Assembly: GCF_036327005.1 (NCBI RefSeq)
Contig: NZ_JAUGZK010000006.1
Coordinates: forward strand, 1-64,000
DNA: 64,000 bases
Direction: 5' to 3'
From: Alkalimonas mucilaginosa
GTDB lineage: Bacteria; Pseudomonadota; Gammaproteobacteria; Enterobacterales; Alteromonadaceae
The notes under the pieces were generated by a model. It had not been told where the DNA came from. It saw only the letters and a program-made list of their open reading frames with translations, and did not search any database. The position numbers and the translations under genes were made by a program. This document shows positions 8,380-16,723 of the stretch, piece after piece; within the stretch, counting starts at the first letter, position 1, and every line of letters begins with the position of its first letter.

Positions 8380-9364
8380 GCTTGTAATACCCTGTGGTAT
8401 AGGCTTGGTACCAGGCCACAAAGTGGCCGATTCCTTCAGCTAGCGGGGTTTTCGGTGAAAAGCCGGTCGCACTGCTAAGTGCAGCCACATCGGCGTAGGT
8501 CTGATACACATCGCCCGGCTGCATGGGTAAATAGGTTTTATCTGCGGTGGTATTCAGCGCTTGCTCAATGGTTTGAATAAAGCTTTCCAGTTGCACCGGC
8601 TGATGGTTGCCAATATTGTACAAGCGGTAAGGCACCGGTTGCTCTGCACTGCTTGTAGGAACCGCATCGGCCGTGCGGACAACCCCTTCAACGATATCGT
8701 CGATGTAGGTGAAGTCGCGCATCAGATCACCATGATTAAACACCTTAATCGGCTTGCCCTGGCTGATGGCTTCGGTAAAAAGCCATGGCGCCATATCGGG
8801 CCGGCCCCAGGGGCCATACACTGTGAAAAAGCGCAGCCCTGTGGTTGGCAACTGATACAAATGGCTGTAGGTATGCGCCATCAGCTCATTGGCTTTTTTA
8901 CTGGCAGCATACAATGAAATGGGCGTATCCACCGGGTCGGTTTCGCTAAAGGGCACTTTGTGCTGGTTGCCATACACCGAGCTGGAGCTGGCATACACCA
9001 AATGCTCGACCTTGTGATGGCGGCATCCTTCCAAAATAGTCATCATGCCAACCAGGTTGGAATCCACGTAGGCCATTGGGTTTTGCAGGCTGTAGCGCAC
9101 CCCGGCTTGTGCAGCCAGATGCACCACACGCTGAAACTGCTCACAGGCAAACAGCGCCGCCATGCCGTCGCGGTCGGCTAAATCCAGCTGCACAAAGCGA
9201 AACTGATTGTATGGCTGCAATTGCGCCAACCGGGCCTGCTTTAAAGCCGGATCGTAGTAATCATTCAGGTTATCCAGCCCCACTACTTCATGGCCCTGCT
9301 CCAGCAAGGCTTTTGCCGTATGCATGCCGATAAAGCCTGCGGCACCGGTTACCAGAACCTTCAT
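8372..9364 (-). CDS. NAD-dependent sugar epimerase, UDP-glucuronate 4-epimerase type
   Basis: 330 residues from the ATG at 9364, one base beyond the ugd stop; a GTG at 9373 is a less likely start. It is an extended short-chain dehydrogenase: VLVTGAAGFIGMHTAKALLEQG is the NAD-binding glycine-rich loop, NLNDYYDPALKQARL is the hallmark segment of UDP-glucuronate 4-epimerases (CapI/LspL group), and YAASKKANE contains the catalytic Tyr-x-x-x-Lys. The expected reaction is UDP-glucuronate to UDP-galacturonate. The enzyme sits directly after ugd, which makes UDP-glucuronate, so the two form a two-step donor supply for the EPS. Family certain, product isomer likely. Confidence 0.88.
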   Translation of the reverse strand: MKVLVTGAAGFIGMHTAKALLEQGHEVVGLDNLNDYYDPALKQARLAQLQPYNQFRFVQLDLADRDGMAALFACEQFQRVVHLAAQAGVRYSLQNPMAYVDSNLVGMMTILEGCRHHKVEHLVYASSSSVYGNQHKVPFSETDPVDTPISLYAASKKANELMAHTYSHLYQLPTTGLRFFTVYGPWGRPDMAPWLFTEAISQGKPIKVFNHGDLMRDFTYIDDIVEGVVRTADAVPTSSAEQPVPYRLYNIGNHQPVQLESFIQTIEQALNTTADKTYLPMQPGDVYQTYADVAALSSATGFSPKTPLAEGIGHFVAWYQAYTTGYYKHV

Positions 9365-9365
9365 A

Positions 9366-10712
9366 TCAGACACTCACCTTTTTGACCGTTTCACCACGCC
9401 CGATGGCGTAATAGATAAAGCCTTTTTTGCTAAGGCGTTGCGGTTCAAACATATTGCGGCCATCAAACAACACCGCTTGCTTTAATTGCTGCTTAATCAC
9501 ATCAAAATCCGGTGCCCGGAACTGTTTCCACTCCGTACAGATAATTAAAGCATCCGCGCCTTTTAAGGCGGCTTCTTTGGTACCTACCAGCTCCAGATCA
9601 TCCCGCACGCCATAGATACGTTGGGTTTCTTCCATGGCTTCCGGATCGAAAGCTTTGATGGTAGCCCCTGCTGCAGTCAGCTCGTCAATCAGTACCCGGC
9701 TGCTGGCTTCACGCATATCATCGGTGTTTGGTTTAAAACTTAAGCCCCAAAGCGCAAAGGTTTTACCGGCCAGCTGCTCACCAAAATGACGCTTTACCAG
9801 GTTGGGCAATTTGTATTTTTGCTGGTTATTCACCGCTTCGACCGCCTGCAGAATTTTGGGCTGGTACTGCTCACCTTCCGAGGTGCGGATCAGCGCCTGC
9901 ACATCTTTCGGGAAGCAGGAACCGCCATAACCGCAGCCAGGGTAAATAAAGTGGTAGCCGATACGCGGGTCGGAACCAATGCCTTTACGCACATGCTCAA
10001 TATCGGCACCCAGCAACTCGGCCAGGTTGGCCATTTCATTCATAAAGCTGATTTTGGTTGCCAGCATGCAGTTCGCGGCGTACTTGGTCAGTTCGGCGGA
10101 ACGCACATCCATAAACACCATTTTGTCGTGGTTGCGGTTAAAGGGCTCGTACAACTCACGCATCAAATCCACCGGGCGCTCATTAAAGGTACCCACCACA
10201 ATGCGGTCCGGTCGCATGCAATCGTTTACTGCCGCGCCTTCTTTTAAGAACTCAGGATTAGAGACCACATCAAATGCCAGCGATTTGTTCAGGCTTTGCA
10301 AAGTCTGCTGCACTTTGGCCGTGACTTTATCGGCAGTGCCAACCGGAACGGTGGATTTGGTAATAATCACTTTTGGCTCTGACATGTAAGTAGCAATGGT
10401 TTCTGCCACCGCCAGCACGTATTTTAAATCGGCCGAGCCATCTTCATCCGGTGGCGTCCCTACGGCGATAAACTGGACATCGCCATGGGCTACAGCCTCT
10501 TTGGCATCGGTGGTAAATTGCAGGCGGCCAGAGGCATAGTGCTCTTCTACCAGCGGGGTCAGGCCCGGCTCGTAAATAGGAATAATGCCTTTTTTCAGGT
10601 TATCTACTTTCGTTTGATCAACGTCGACACAGACCACATCGTGCCCTACTTCTGCCATCACAGCAGCTTGCACCAGCCCGACATACCCAATACCAAAAAC
10701 TGTTACTTTCAT
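9366..10712 (-). CDS. ugd: UDP-glucose 6-dehydrogenase
   Basis: 448 residues, the normal length for the family. It oxidises UDP-glucose to UDP-glucuronate with two NAD+. The N-terminal Rossmann loop is VFGIGYVGLVQAAVMA, the STVPVGTAD and NPEFLKEGAA motifs follow, and the catalytic Cys is at 266 in the GGSCFPKD motif; the C-terminal UDP-binding domain contains WGLSFKPNTDDMREA. The ATG has AAAGGTA ten bases upstream. It is the second gene of the EPS precursor block, 105 bases after galU, which supplies its substrate, and is followed by the epimerase that uses its product. Confidence 0.96.
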   Translation of the reverse strand: MKVTVFGIGYVGLVQAAVMAEVGHDVVCVDVDQTKVDNLKKGIIPIYEPGLTPLVEEHYASGRLQFTTDAKEAVAHGDVQFIAVGTPPDEDGSADLKYVLAVAETIATYMSEPKVIITKSTVPVGTADKVTAKVQQTLQSLNKSLAFDVVSNPEFLKEGAAVNDCMRPDRIVVGTFNERPVDLMRELYEPFNRNHDKMVFMDVRSAELTKYAANCMLATKISFMNEMANLAELLGADIEHVRKGIGSDPRIGYHFIYPGCGYGGSCFPKDVQALIRTSEGEQYQPKILQAVEAVNNQQKYKLPNLVKRHFGEQLAGKTFALWGLSFKPNTDDMREASSRVLIDELTAAGATIKAFDPEAMEETQRIYGVRDDLELVGTKEAALKGADALIICTEWKQFRAPDFDVIKQQLKQAVLFDGRNMFEPQRLSKKGFIYYAIGRGETVKKVSV

Positions 10713-10774
10713 GCGCTAGTACCTTTGGAAGCTTTACTCTGGAAGTAAGCAAAAAATTGAAAACAATAACAAAA

Positions 10775-10800
10775 GCGCAGCCAGCGCTGGAAGCTTAGCT
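10775..10800 (-). terminator. Weak hairpin between galU and ugd
   Basis: Read on the minus strand after the galU stop, AGCGC-TGGCT-GCGCT forms a five-base-pair hairpin followed by TTTTGTTATTGTTTT. The stem is short, so it could be a partial terminator or attenuator that lets galU be expressed more strongly than the rest of the EPS block. No other gene or signal is seen in the 105-base gap. Confidence 0.3.
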
Positions 10801-10817
10801 ACGCCTGTTGGCAATCG

Positions 10818-11789
10818 TTAAGACGACTGGGCTGCCAACTGCACCACTTTTTTGTCTGTAGCGGATGCCTGCAGTAATTTTTCCATCTGCGCCCGCAAAG
10901 GTGCGCCCAGAGACGGATGCTGCAAAGCAAACTCGAGATTGGCGGTAATTAACCCCAGCTTGTTGCCGCAATCATGGCTTTTCCCCAGAATGCGATAGGC
11001 TTCTACCGCTTCCAGCAAGCGCAATTGATGCAAGGCATCGGTCAGCTGAATTTCATCGCCGGCACCTGGCGGGGTGAATTCCAGCAAATCCCAAATGGCG
11101 GCAGACAACACATAACGACCGGTAATGGCAAAGTTGCTGGGCGCTTCATCCACCGCAGGCTTTTCCACCATATCCAGCACCGGTGCGGTCTTGCCGGCAG
11201 CCAGGCTTTGCTCGCCAATATCGACTACGCCGTATTGATCGACCAGATTTTGTGGCACAGGTTCCACCATAATCTGGCTGGCCTGGCTTTGCTGATAACG
11301 CAGCAACATGGCCGCTAAATTATCCTGCTTCAGATTGCTTTGAAAAGGATCAATCAACACATCCGGCAACATCACGGCAAATGGCACGTCACCAATGACC
11401 GGACGGGCACACAAAATGGCATGGCCCAGGCCCAGCGCGACCGGCTGACGCACCGAAATAATAGTGACGTTTTTAGGAACTATGCTACGCACATCTTCCA
11501 GCAGCTGGCGTTTTACCCGCTTTTCCAGCGTGGCCTCCAGCTCGAAGCTTTTATCAAAGTGGTTTTCAATGCTGTTCTTGGACGAATGCGTCACCAACAC
11601 GATTTCAGTGATACCGGCGGCTACAGCCTCTTGTACCACATGTTGGATCAGCGGTTTATCCACCACGGTCAACATTTCTTTTGGAATGGCTTTGGTCGCT
11701 GGCAGCATGCGGGTGCCAAGGCCTGCAACCGGAATAACAGCTTTGGTTACACGAGGAGCGCCTACTGAAGAATAAGAGGAAGAAGACAT
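10818..11789 (-). CDS. galU: UTP-glucose-1-phosphate uridylyltransferase
   Basis: 323 residues from the ATG at 11789, preceded by GGAAAACGCC; upstream in-frame ATGs at 11801 and 11834 lack a ribosome site and would add a non-conserved tail. The nucleotidyltransferase signature KAVIPVAGLGTRMLPATKAIPKEML-type loop opens the protein, followed by KPLIQHVVQEA and the later VEKP and GRYVL motifs of GalU. It makes UDP-glucose from UTP and glucose 1-phosphate, the substrate of the adjacent ugd product and a general sugar donor. First gene of the minus-strand precursor and assembly block. Confidence 0.95.
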   Translation of the reverse strand: MSSSSYSSVGAPRVTKAVIPVAGLGTRMLPATKAIPKEMLTVVDKPLIQHVVQEAVAAGITEIVLVTHSSKNSIENHFDKSFELEATLEKRVKRQLLEDVRSIVPKNVTIISVRQPVALGLGHAILCARPVIGDVPFAVMLPDVLIDPFQSNLKQDNLAAMLLRYQQSQASQIMVEPVPQNLVDQYGVVDIGEQSLAAGKTAPVLDMVEKPAVDEAPSNFAITGRYVLSAAIWDLLEFTPPGAGDEIQLTDALHQLRLLEAVEAYRILGKSHDCGNKLGLITANLEFALQHPSLGAPLRAQMEKLLQASATDKKVVQLAAQSS

Positions 11790-11874
11790 GGCGTTTTCCA
11801 TAACAAATAATAAACAAAAAACGGTAAGGAGCAAGCCTGCGTTTTACTGGTTCGTCCTTGTACCGCGCGAAAAT

Positions 11875-11898
11875 GATAGCTTTCCGCTTGTAGCTATC
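11875..11898. repeat. Inverted repeat in the galU leader
   Basis: GATAGCT and AGCTATC, seven bases each with a ten-base loop, lie about 85 bases upstream of the galU ATG. It may be an operator or a leader hairpin. It is part of the 279-base divergent spacer between galU and lapG, which holds no gene. Confidence 0.3.
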
Positions 11899-11964
11899 GG
11901 GCGGCAATTCTATCATCATGCCCCTCAGGTTAAAAGGAATTGATGAATAATTTATGACGAAAAC

Positions 11965-11984
11965 GTACAGTATTGCAGCTGTAC
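11965..11984. repeat. Inverted repeat in the galU/lapG divergent spacer
   Basis: GTACAG and CTGTAC separated by eight bases form a perfect six-base palindrome midway between galU and the lapG-like gene. Its position suits a regulator shared by the two divergent operons, but no family-specific operator is recognised. Confidence 0.3.
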
Positions 11985-12068
11985 CAGAGTCAGGTATAGT
12001 AATGTACTTTATGTATCAACCTTTTGCGTTATGCTTTACTGGCGGAGAATCGGATACTATGAGTCATC

Positions 12069-12743
12069 ATGCCGGCTAAAGTTGCGGTTCGGTGGTTATT
12101 CAGTACGGCAGCTCTGTTGCTGTTGTTGCTCTGTGCCAGCTCTGGCTGGAGTACACTGGAGCATTTTCGCATTACCGATAGCATGCTTCGGTCGGTGGAA
12201 GAGCGCTATGGCCGTGCCGGACGCTTTCGGGTAGAACGTTGGCAGCGCTTGCTGGATCAACACCGGCAAAGTGACATTCACACCATGCTGCAGGCAGTGA
12301 ATCGCTTTGCCAATGATACCGTGGGCTACGCCTCTGATCTGGAGCATTGGGGGCAGAATGACTACTGGGCTACCCCACTGGAAACATTAGGCACCGGCAA
12401 AGGTGACTGTGAAGACTATGTGATTTTAAAATATGCCAGCTTACGGGCGCTGGGAGTGCCTGAAGAACGCCTTCGCTTAATGTATGTGCGGGCGCTGAGC
12501 ATCGACGAACCTCATATGGTGCTGATTTACTTTGAAGAGCCGGATCAATTTCCCCTGGTGCTGGACAACCTGACCAACCGGATCCTGCCTGCCAATGAAC
12601 GCACCGATTTACGGCCTGTGTACTCCTTTAATGGCCAGGGGCTATGGATGGCGCGCGCACAGGGCTTAGGACAAAAAGTACCCAACAGTCCCGGCGTACG
12701 GGACTGGACAGTGCTGCTGGAACGCATTGAGCGAGGCGAATAA
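12069..12743 (+). CDS. lapG: LapG-like periplasmic cysteine protease (transglutaminase-like, BTLCP)
   Basis: 224 residues with an N-terminal hydrophobic signal segment (about 9-22). The transglutaminase-like cysteine protease triad is present: Cys114 in GKGDCEDY, His149 in DEPHMVLIY, Asp166 in PLVLDNLT; the acidic residues next to the Cys match the calcium site known in LapG. In Pseudomonas, LapG cuts the N-terminal retention domain of giant adhesins at a di-alanine TAAG-type motif when c-di-GMP is low. It is followed after 15 bases by the LapD-like receptor that should hold it inactive. No giant adhesin gene is in this window. Confidence is high for the family and pairing. Confidence 0.92.
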   Translation: MPAKVAVRWLFSTAALLLLLLCASSGWSTLEHFRITDSMLRSVEERYGRAGRFRVERWQRLLDQHRQSDIHTMLQAVNRFANDTVGYASDLEHWGQNDYWATPLETLGTGKGDCEDYVILKYASLRALGVPEERLRLMYVRALSIDEPHMVLIYFEEPDQFPLVLDNLTNRILPANERTDLRPVYSFNGQGLWMARAQGLGQKVPNSPGVRDWTVLLERIERGE

Positions 12744-12758
12744 TGCAACGAGGACACA

Positions 12759-14801
12759 ATGGCCGGATTATCCCTTAAAACACAGATTTATGCCCTGGTG
12801 GTTGCGCTGGCCCTGGTGGCCTATGCCGCTGCACTTTACACCAACATCAATGGCATGCGGCATTACCAGCAACAGCAACTGGCATCGCATGCGCAGGATG
12901 CGGCCCATCACCTGGGCTTGTCGATCGCGCCCTACCTCGATGAGCAGGGCCTGGTGCTGGCTGAAACCATGGCCAGTGCCTTGTTTGACTCTGGCTATTA
13001 CCAACAGATCCAGTTTGAAACCTTAAGCGGTGAGGTGGTTTTCCAACGCCATTACCCGGCGGTGCCCCACTCGATACCGGCCTGGTTCAGTCGCTTATTT
13101 CCGTTGGCACCACCGTTGATGAGTACCGAGGTCTCCAATGGCTGGATCCCGGCCGGCCGCCTGCTGGTGCAATCGCACCCGGGCGCTGCTTACCAGGCCT
13201 TATGGCATCAGGCGCAGCAATTAAGCAGTCGCATGCTGATCGCCCTGCTGCTGTGCCTGGTAGCCGGCTATCTGATACTGCAACGGGTATTGCGACCGCT
13301 GCACAGCATTCACCGGCAAGCCGAAGCGGTAATGCGCAAAGATTTTACGCCAAACCCTGAACAGCCTTTTACGCTGGAACTGCGCAGCGTGGTGCACGCG
13401 CTTAACCGAATGGTTGCCACCATTGCACAAAGCTTTCAGGAGCAAACCTTGAATGCAGAGCGTCTGTCAACAGAAGTCTATAAAGACAGCCTGACTGGTC
13501 TGAGAAACCGCCGGGCCTTATTGCAACAATTCGAGCTATGGCGTGATGACGCCACTGCCGCCGGTGATCAATTGGCTTTACTGATGCTGGACTTACCCTC
13601 TCTGACAGCCATCAATACCCGCGATGGTTACAGCCATGGCGATGCTTACGTCTGCCAGGCAGCCGGGCACTTTGCCCGGTTGCTGCCGGAGCAGCATTCT
13701 GCTTTGTACCGTTTATCCGGTTCGGAGTTTGCGATCCTGGCCTGGTGCAGTGAGCAGGCAGCAAACCATCTGCTGCAAGCTCTGAATGATGAAGCAACCC
13801 GGCTGCAGTCGGATGCATTTCCGGCGGGCTTTGCCCGCTGCCGGATGACCAGGGTGTTAGCAAACGAATCCTTTACCGATTGCATGCAGCGATTGGATAC
13901 CAGCAGCCATCCGCACCTTGCCGATCCAAAGCACCCCACCTTTAGCCGTGAAACCTGGCAGACACTGCTGGCACCTTATACCCGCCTTAGCAGTGACGAG
14001 CCTATTCGTGATAAAGCAAGCTTTTTGCAGCAGTGCGAGGCGATGAGCAGTTATTTTGACTGGATCCTGCAACCGGTCGTTAACACCGGTAAAGAGCCCC
14101 TGTATATCGAGAGCTTTGTGCGCTTTCGCTACCAACAACAACAACTCTCTACCGCAGAGACCTTTGCCATGGCAGAACGCTTGCAACTGGCTTTGCCGCT
14201 GGAAAAGGCGGTGTTGTGTTACACCCTGTGGCGCCTGCAAGGGGTAGAGCAGACCCCGGTTGCCATCAATCTGAGCAACGCCTTTATTAAAGATCCGGAA
14301 CAACAAGACTGGTTGTTGCAACTGCTGGATGTGTTGCAAGCCGATTTGCCACCGCTGCTGTTCGAAATCAAAGAAAGTGCTTTTTTGCAAGCCCCGGATC
14401 ATCTGACAGCCTTGGTGGATGCGTTCAAAGCCCGGCAAATCCGCGTGGTGATCGATCAATTTGGTGCCAGTTTATCGGCGTTTCACTACATGCTTAAACT
14501 GGATGTCGATTTTGTAAAGGTGGATGGCAGTCTGATCCGGCACTTAGAGGATGAAAAAACCCGTTTCTATGTACAAAGCATGGTGCAGATTTGTCATGGC
14601 ATCGGCATTAAGGTACTGGCAGCCAGCATTGAACATGCCGCTGTGGAAGAGTTGTGCCAACAACTGCATCTGGACGGTTTACAAGGCCATGGTATCGCTG
14701 TCGAACAAAAATTCACGGTAGTGTCACAAGAAAAGCTGTGCAATGGCGGGAAAACTAGTTTAGAATCACTAATAGAAAATTCTTTAATCCGCCTACAATG
14801 A
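12759..14801 (+). CDS. lapD: LapD-like c-di-GMP receptor with degenerate GGDEF and EAL domains
   Basis: 680 residues. Order: membrane helix 8-27, periplasmic LapD/MoxY-type domain to about 157, second helix about 158-176, HAMP to about 230, GGDEF-like domain with SGSEF at 320-324 in place of GGDEF, and a C-terminal EAL-like domain in which EAL is replaced by ESF (451-453) and the DDFG loop by DQFG (566-569). Loss of both catalytic signatures is what is seen in LapD, which binds c-di-GMP in the EAL domain and, through the periplasmic domain, sequesters LapG. The ATG at 12759 has GAGGA five bases upstream. Co-transcribed with lapG. Confidence 0.92.
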   Translation: MAGLSLKTQIYALVVALALVAYAAALYTNINGMRHYQQQQLASHAQDAAHHLGLSIAPYLDEQGLVLAETMASALFDSGYYQQIQFETLSGEVVFQRHYPAVPHSIPAWFSRLFPLAPPLMSTEVSNGWIPAGRLLVQSHPGAAYQALWHQAQQLSSRMLIALLLCLVAGYLILQRVLRPLHSIHRQAEAVMRKDFTPNPEQPFTLELRSVVHALNRMVATIAQSFQEQTLNAERLSTEVYKDSLTGLRNRRALLQQFELWRDDATAAGDQLALLMLDLPSLTAINTRDGYSHGDAYVCQAAGHFARLLPEQHSALYRLSGSEFAILAWCSEQAANHLLQALNDEATRLQSDAFPAGFARCRMTRVLANESFTDCMQRLDTSSHPHLADPKHPTFSRETWQTLLAPYTRLSSDEPIRDKASFLQQCEAMSSYFDWILQPVVNTGKEPLYIESFVRFRYQQQQLSTAETFAMAERLQLALPLEKAVLCYTLWRLQGVEQTPVAINLSNAFIKDPEQQDWLLQLLDVLQADLPPLLFEIKESAFLQAPDHLTALVDAFKARQIRVVIDQFGASLSAFHYMLKLDVDFVKVDGSLIRHLEDEKTRFYVQSMVQICHGIGIKVLAASIEHAAVEELCQQLHLDGLQGHGIAVEQKFTVVSQEKLCNGGKTSLESLIENSLIRLQ

Positions 14802-14810
14802 GGGAACGTT

Positions 14811-15278
14811 ATGGTAAAGCATATGACAAAAGGCATCCTGGCCGCTGCGATGTTAACAGTCGGTTTTCAGGCTGCAGCTATCGGTGTTGCAGATATTGAG
14901 CGTGCTTACGCTGAGCGTGCCGACCAATCACTGAGCATGGCTCAGTACATCGATCAGTATGTGTTAAATGGCGAGCTGCCAACGGATGTAAACGAAGCGG
15001 AAGATGTTATCCGTTATGCGCTGGAGCAAGCGGCTGGTGATGAAGAACTGATTCTGTCTATTTTGCGTAAATCAGCAGCTGCTGGTGTTCCAGCCGACAA
15101 CCTGCTGGCAGCCTCTTTGCTGGCTGGTGTAGACCCATCCCTGGTAACCAGTGCGCTTGATACCGCAACCGCTGCTGGCCCACTGGCTCCGGCCGGAGCT
15201 GCAGCAGCCCCTGCACCAGGCACTGTTGGCTTTGGTGGCGGTACTGGCGGTGGCAGTGGCACCATCTCTACCAACTGA
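14811..15278 (+). CDS. Small secreted Ala/Gly-rich protein of unknown function, downstream of lapD
   Basis: 155 residues, no family recognised. Residues 1-23 form a signal peptide ending in QAAA; residues 25-110 are predicted mainly helical and acidic; residues 115-138 are Ala/Pro-rich and 139-150 Gly-rich (GFGGGTGGGSG), ending TISTN. A TAAG tetrapeptide lies at 120-123, the kind of di-alanine site that LapG cuts in its known adhesin substrates, though in an alanine-rich stretch this can arise by chance. AGGGAA precedes the ATG, ten bases after the lapD stop, and a strong terminator follows, so lapG-lapD-this gene look like one operon. It could be a matrix or EPS-associated protein. Confidence 0.75.
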   Translation: MVKHMTKGILAAAMLTVGFQAAAIGVADIERAYAERADQSLSMAQYIDQYVLNGELPTDVNEAEDVIRYALEQAAGDEELILSILRKSAAAGVPADNLLAASLLAGVDPSLVTSALDTATAAGPLAPAGAAAAPAPGTVGFGGGTGGGSGTISTN

Positions 15279-15316
15279 TTGCAGTAGCTTTTCCCAGCTG
15301 TACTGACATCATTCCG

Positions 15317-15345
15317 AAAACAGGGCCTTGCAAGGCCCTGTTTTG
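15317..15345 (+). terminator. Rho-independent terminator of the lapG-lapD operon
   Basis: A perfect 14-base inverted repeat centred at 15330/15331 (AAAACAGGGCCTTG and its complement), ending in TTTTGT. It lies 38 bases after the small secreted protein gene and before the next plus-strand gene. Confidence 0.85.
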
Positions 15346-15385
15346 TATTCGGTATCCTTGTAGCTGAATTCACAGAGCCGGCCTC

Positions 15386-16723
15386 ATGATTGCAAGCACT
15401 TCAGCCCTGCCCCGCTTTCAGCGCACCCTGCTGTGGTGCCTTATTGCTATTGTCTTTTTTGCTCCCTGGCCTTTGGGCAGTAACCGCATCTGGGCCTGGA
15501 GCCTGTTGCATACTTTGATTGCCCTGATGGCTATTGGCCATGTCCTGGTGAGCGCCTGGTTCCGTCAACCCTGGTGGCACCATAAGTACCAGGCATTGAT
15601 TGTGGCTGGCCCTTTACTGGTGGCTGCGGTACTTTGCCTGCAATTACAGGCGGTAGCAGGCTTTAGCACGGCTGATCCCTTTCAAAGCACCATGATGCTG
15701 CAACGTAGCCTGTACCTGGCCTTGTTTTTATACCTGCTTAGCCAGTACTGCCGCAATCATGATGATTTGAAACTACTGCTGACTGGTATCATCCTTACCG
15801 GCACCCTGCAAGCCGCTTATGGCAGCAGCATCTATCTGGCCGGCATGCATGGCTCCTGGTTTTTTAACCTGCCAGAGCTGGACAGAGCCAGAGGCAGCTT
15901 TGTCTATCAGAACCATTTTGCCAACTACATCGCCCTCTGTCTGGCCTTGGCGATTGGCTGGATGCTAAGTGAGTTAAGCCGGCAACAGCGCACTCTGAGC
16001 TTCCGGCAGTGGCTACGCGAACTAAGTACAGCCTTATTAAGCCAGAAAGTCTTGCTACGCCTCGCGGTGGTGGTGATGATACTGGCATTGGTGATGAGCC
16101 GCTCCCGTATGGGCAATGCAGGTTTCTTTGCGGCACTGGCCATTGTATCCTTGCTGGCGCTGTGGCTGTATCGCAACCCACCCCGCTGGTTGAAGCCCGT
16201 GGTGCTTAGTATCTTTGTGCTGGACATGATCATCATTGGCTCGATGTTTGGGGTCGATAAGGTAAAAGAGCGTCTGCAAGAGACCAGTTTTGCCAGTGAA
16301 ACCAGAGACGAAGTGGTGCTGCATAGTATACCGCTGTTGCAAGAGCATTGGTTAACCGGCACTGGCGGTGGCAGTTTTTACACCGTATTCCCAGGCTGGC
16401 AGCAATACTCTTTTGCCGGCTTTTACGACCACGCCCACAACGATTACCTGCAATTTGCCATTGAACTGGGCGTTCCGGTAACGATGCTATTAGGGCTGTG
16501 GTTACTGATAGCTTTGTGGCTGGCACTTCGCAGTATGCAGCAGCGCCAGACCAAGCTGTATCAGGGGGTAGGCTTTGGGGCAGCCATGGCCATGGTGCAT
16601 ATGTTGTTTCACAGCAGTGTGGATTTCAGCCTGCAGGCGCCGGCCAATACTTTATTGTTTTGCACCATCCTGGCGATGGCGGTGATGGCGCGCTACCTGC
16701 CAGCAAAACGGCGGCAAAGCTGA
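15386..16723 (+). CDS. O-antigen ligase family membrane protein (second Wzy_C protein of the locus)
   Basis: 445 residues, ten or more membrane helices, with the Wzy_C signature in the second half: GTGGGSFYTVFPGWQQY followed by YDHAHNDYLQFAIELGVP, and an earlier RARGSFVYQNHFANY that matches the O-antigen ligase family. It could polymerise the EPS repeat unit, or ligate the polymer to a lipid or protein acceptor, while the protein encoded at 4119-5402 polymerises. It has its own position after a terminator, so it is probably transcribed separately, and its 3' end overlaps that of the convergent TPR-like gene by 31 bases. Many EPS loci of Vibrio/Shewanella type contain such a stand-alone gene (VpsL/VpsD neighbourhood). 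Confidence 0.82.
   Translation: MIASTSALPRFQRTLLWCLIAIVFFAPWPLGSNRIWAWSLLHTLIALMAIGHVLVSAWFRQPWWHHKYQALIVAGPLLVAAVLCLQLQAVAGFSTADPFQSTMMLQRSLYLALFLYLLSQYCRNHDDLKLLLTGIILTGTLQAAYGSSIYLAGMHGSWFFNLPELDRARGSFVYQNHFANYIALCLALAIGWMLSELSRQQRTLSFRQWLRELSTALLSQKVLLRLAVVVMILALVMSRSRMGNAGFFAALAIVSLLALWLYRNPPRWLKPVVLSIFVLDMIIIGSMFGVDKVKERLQETSFASETRDEVVLHSIPLLQEHWLTGTGGGSFYTVFPGWQQYSFAGFYDHAHNDYLQFAIELGVPVTMLLGLWLLIALWLALRSMQQRQTKLYQGVGFGAAMAMVHMLFHSSVDFSLQAPANTLLFCTILAMAVMARYLPAKRRQS

Noticed and set aside
13857..14459. 200-residue open frame on the minus strand opposite lapD
   Set aside because: It is wholly antisense to a clearly conserved GGDEF/EAL-like protein, has low-complexity His/Gln-rich sequence and no recognisable motif or ribosome site.
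12759..14801. Active diguanylate cyclase/phosphodiesterase
   Set aside because: GGDEF is SGSEF and EAL is ESF, with DDFG changed to DQFG; the pattern fits a LapD-type receptor and not an enzyme.
14811..15278. PEP-CTERM or GlyGly-CTERM sorted protein
   Set aside because: The Gly-rich end lacks a following hydrophobic helix and basic tail, and no exosortase or rhombosortase gene is in the window.
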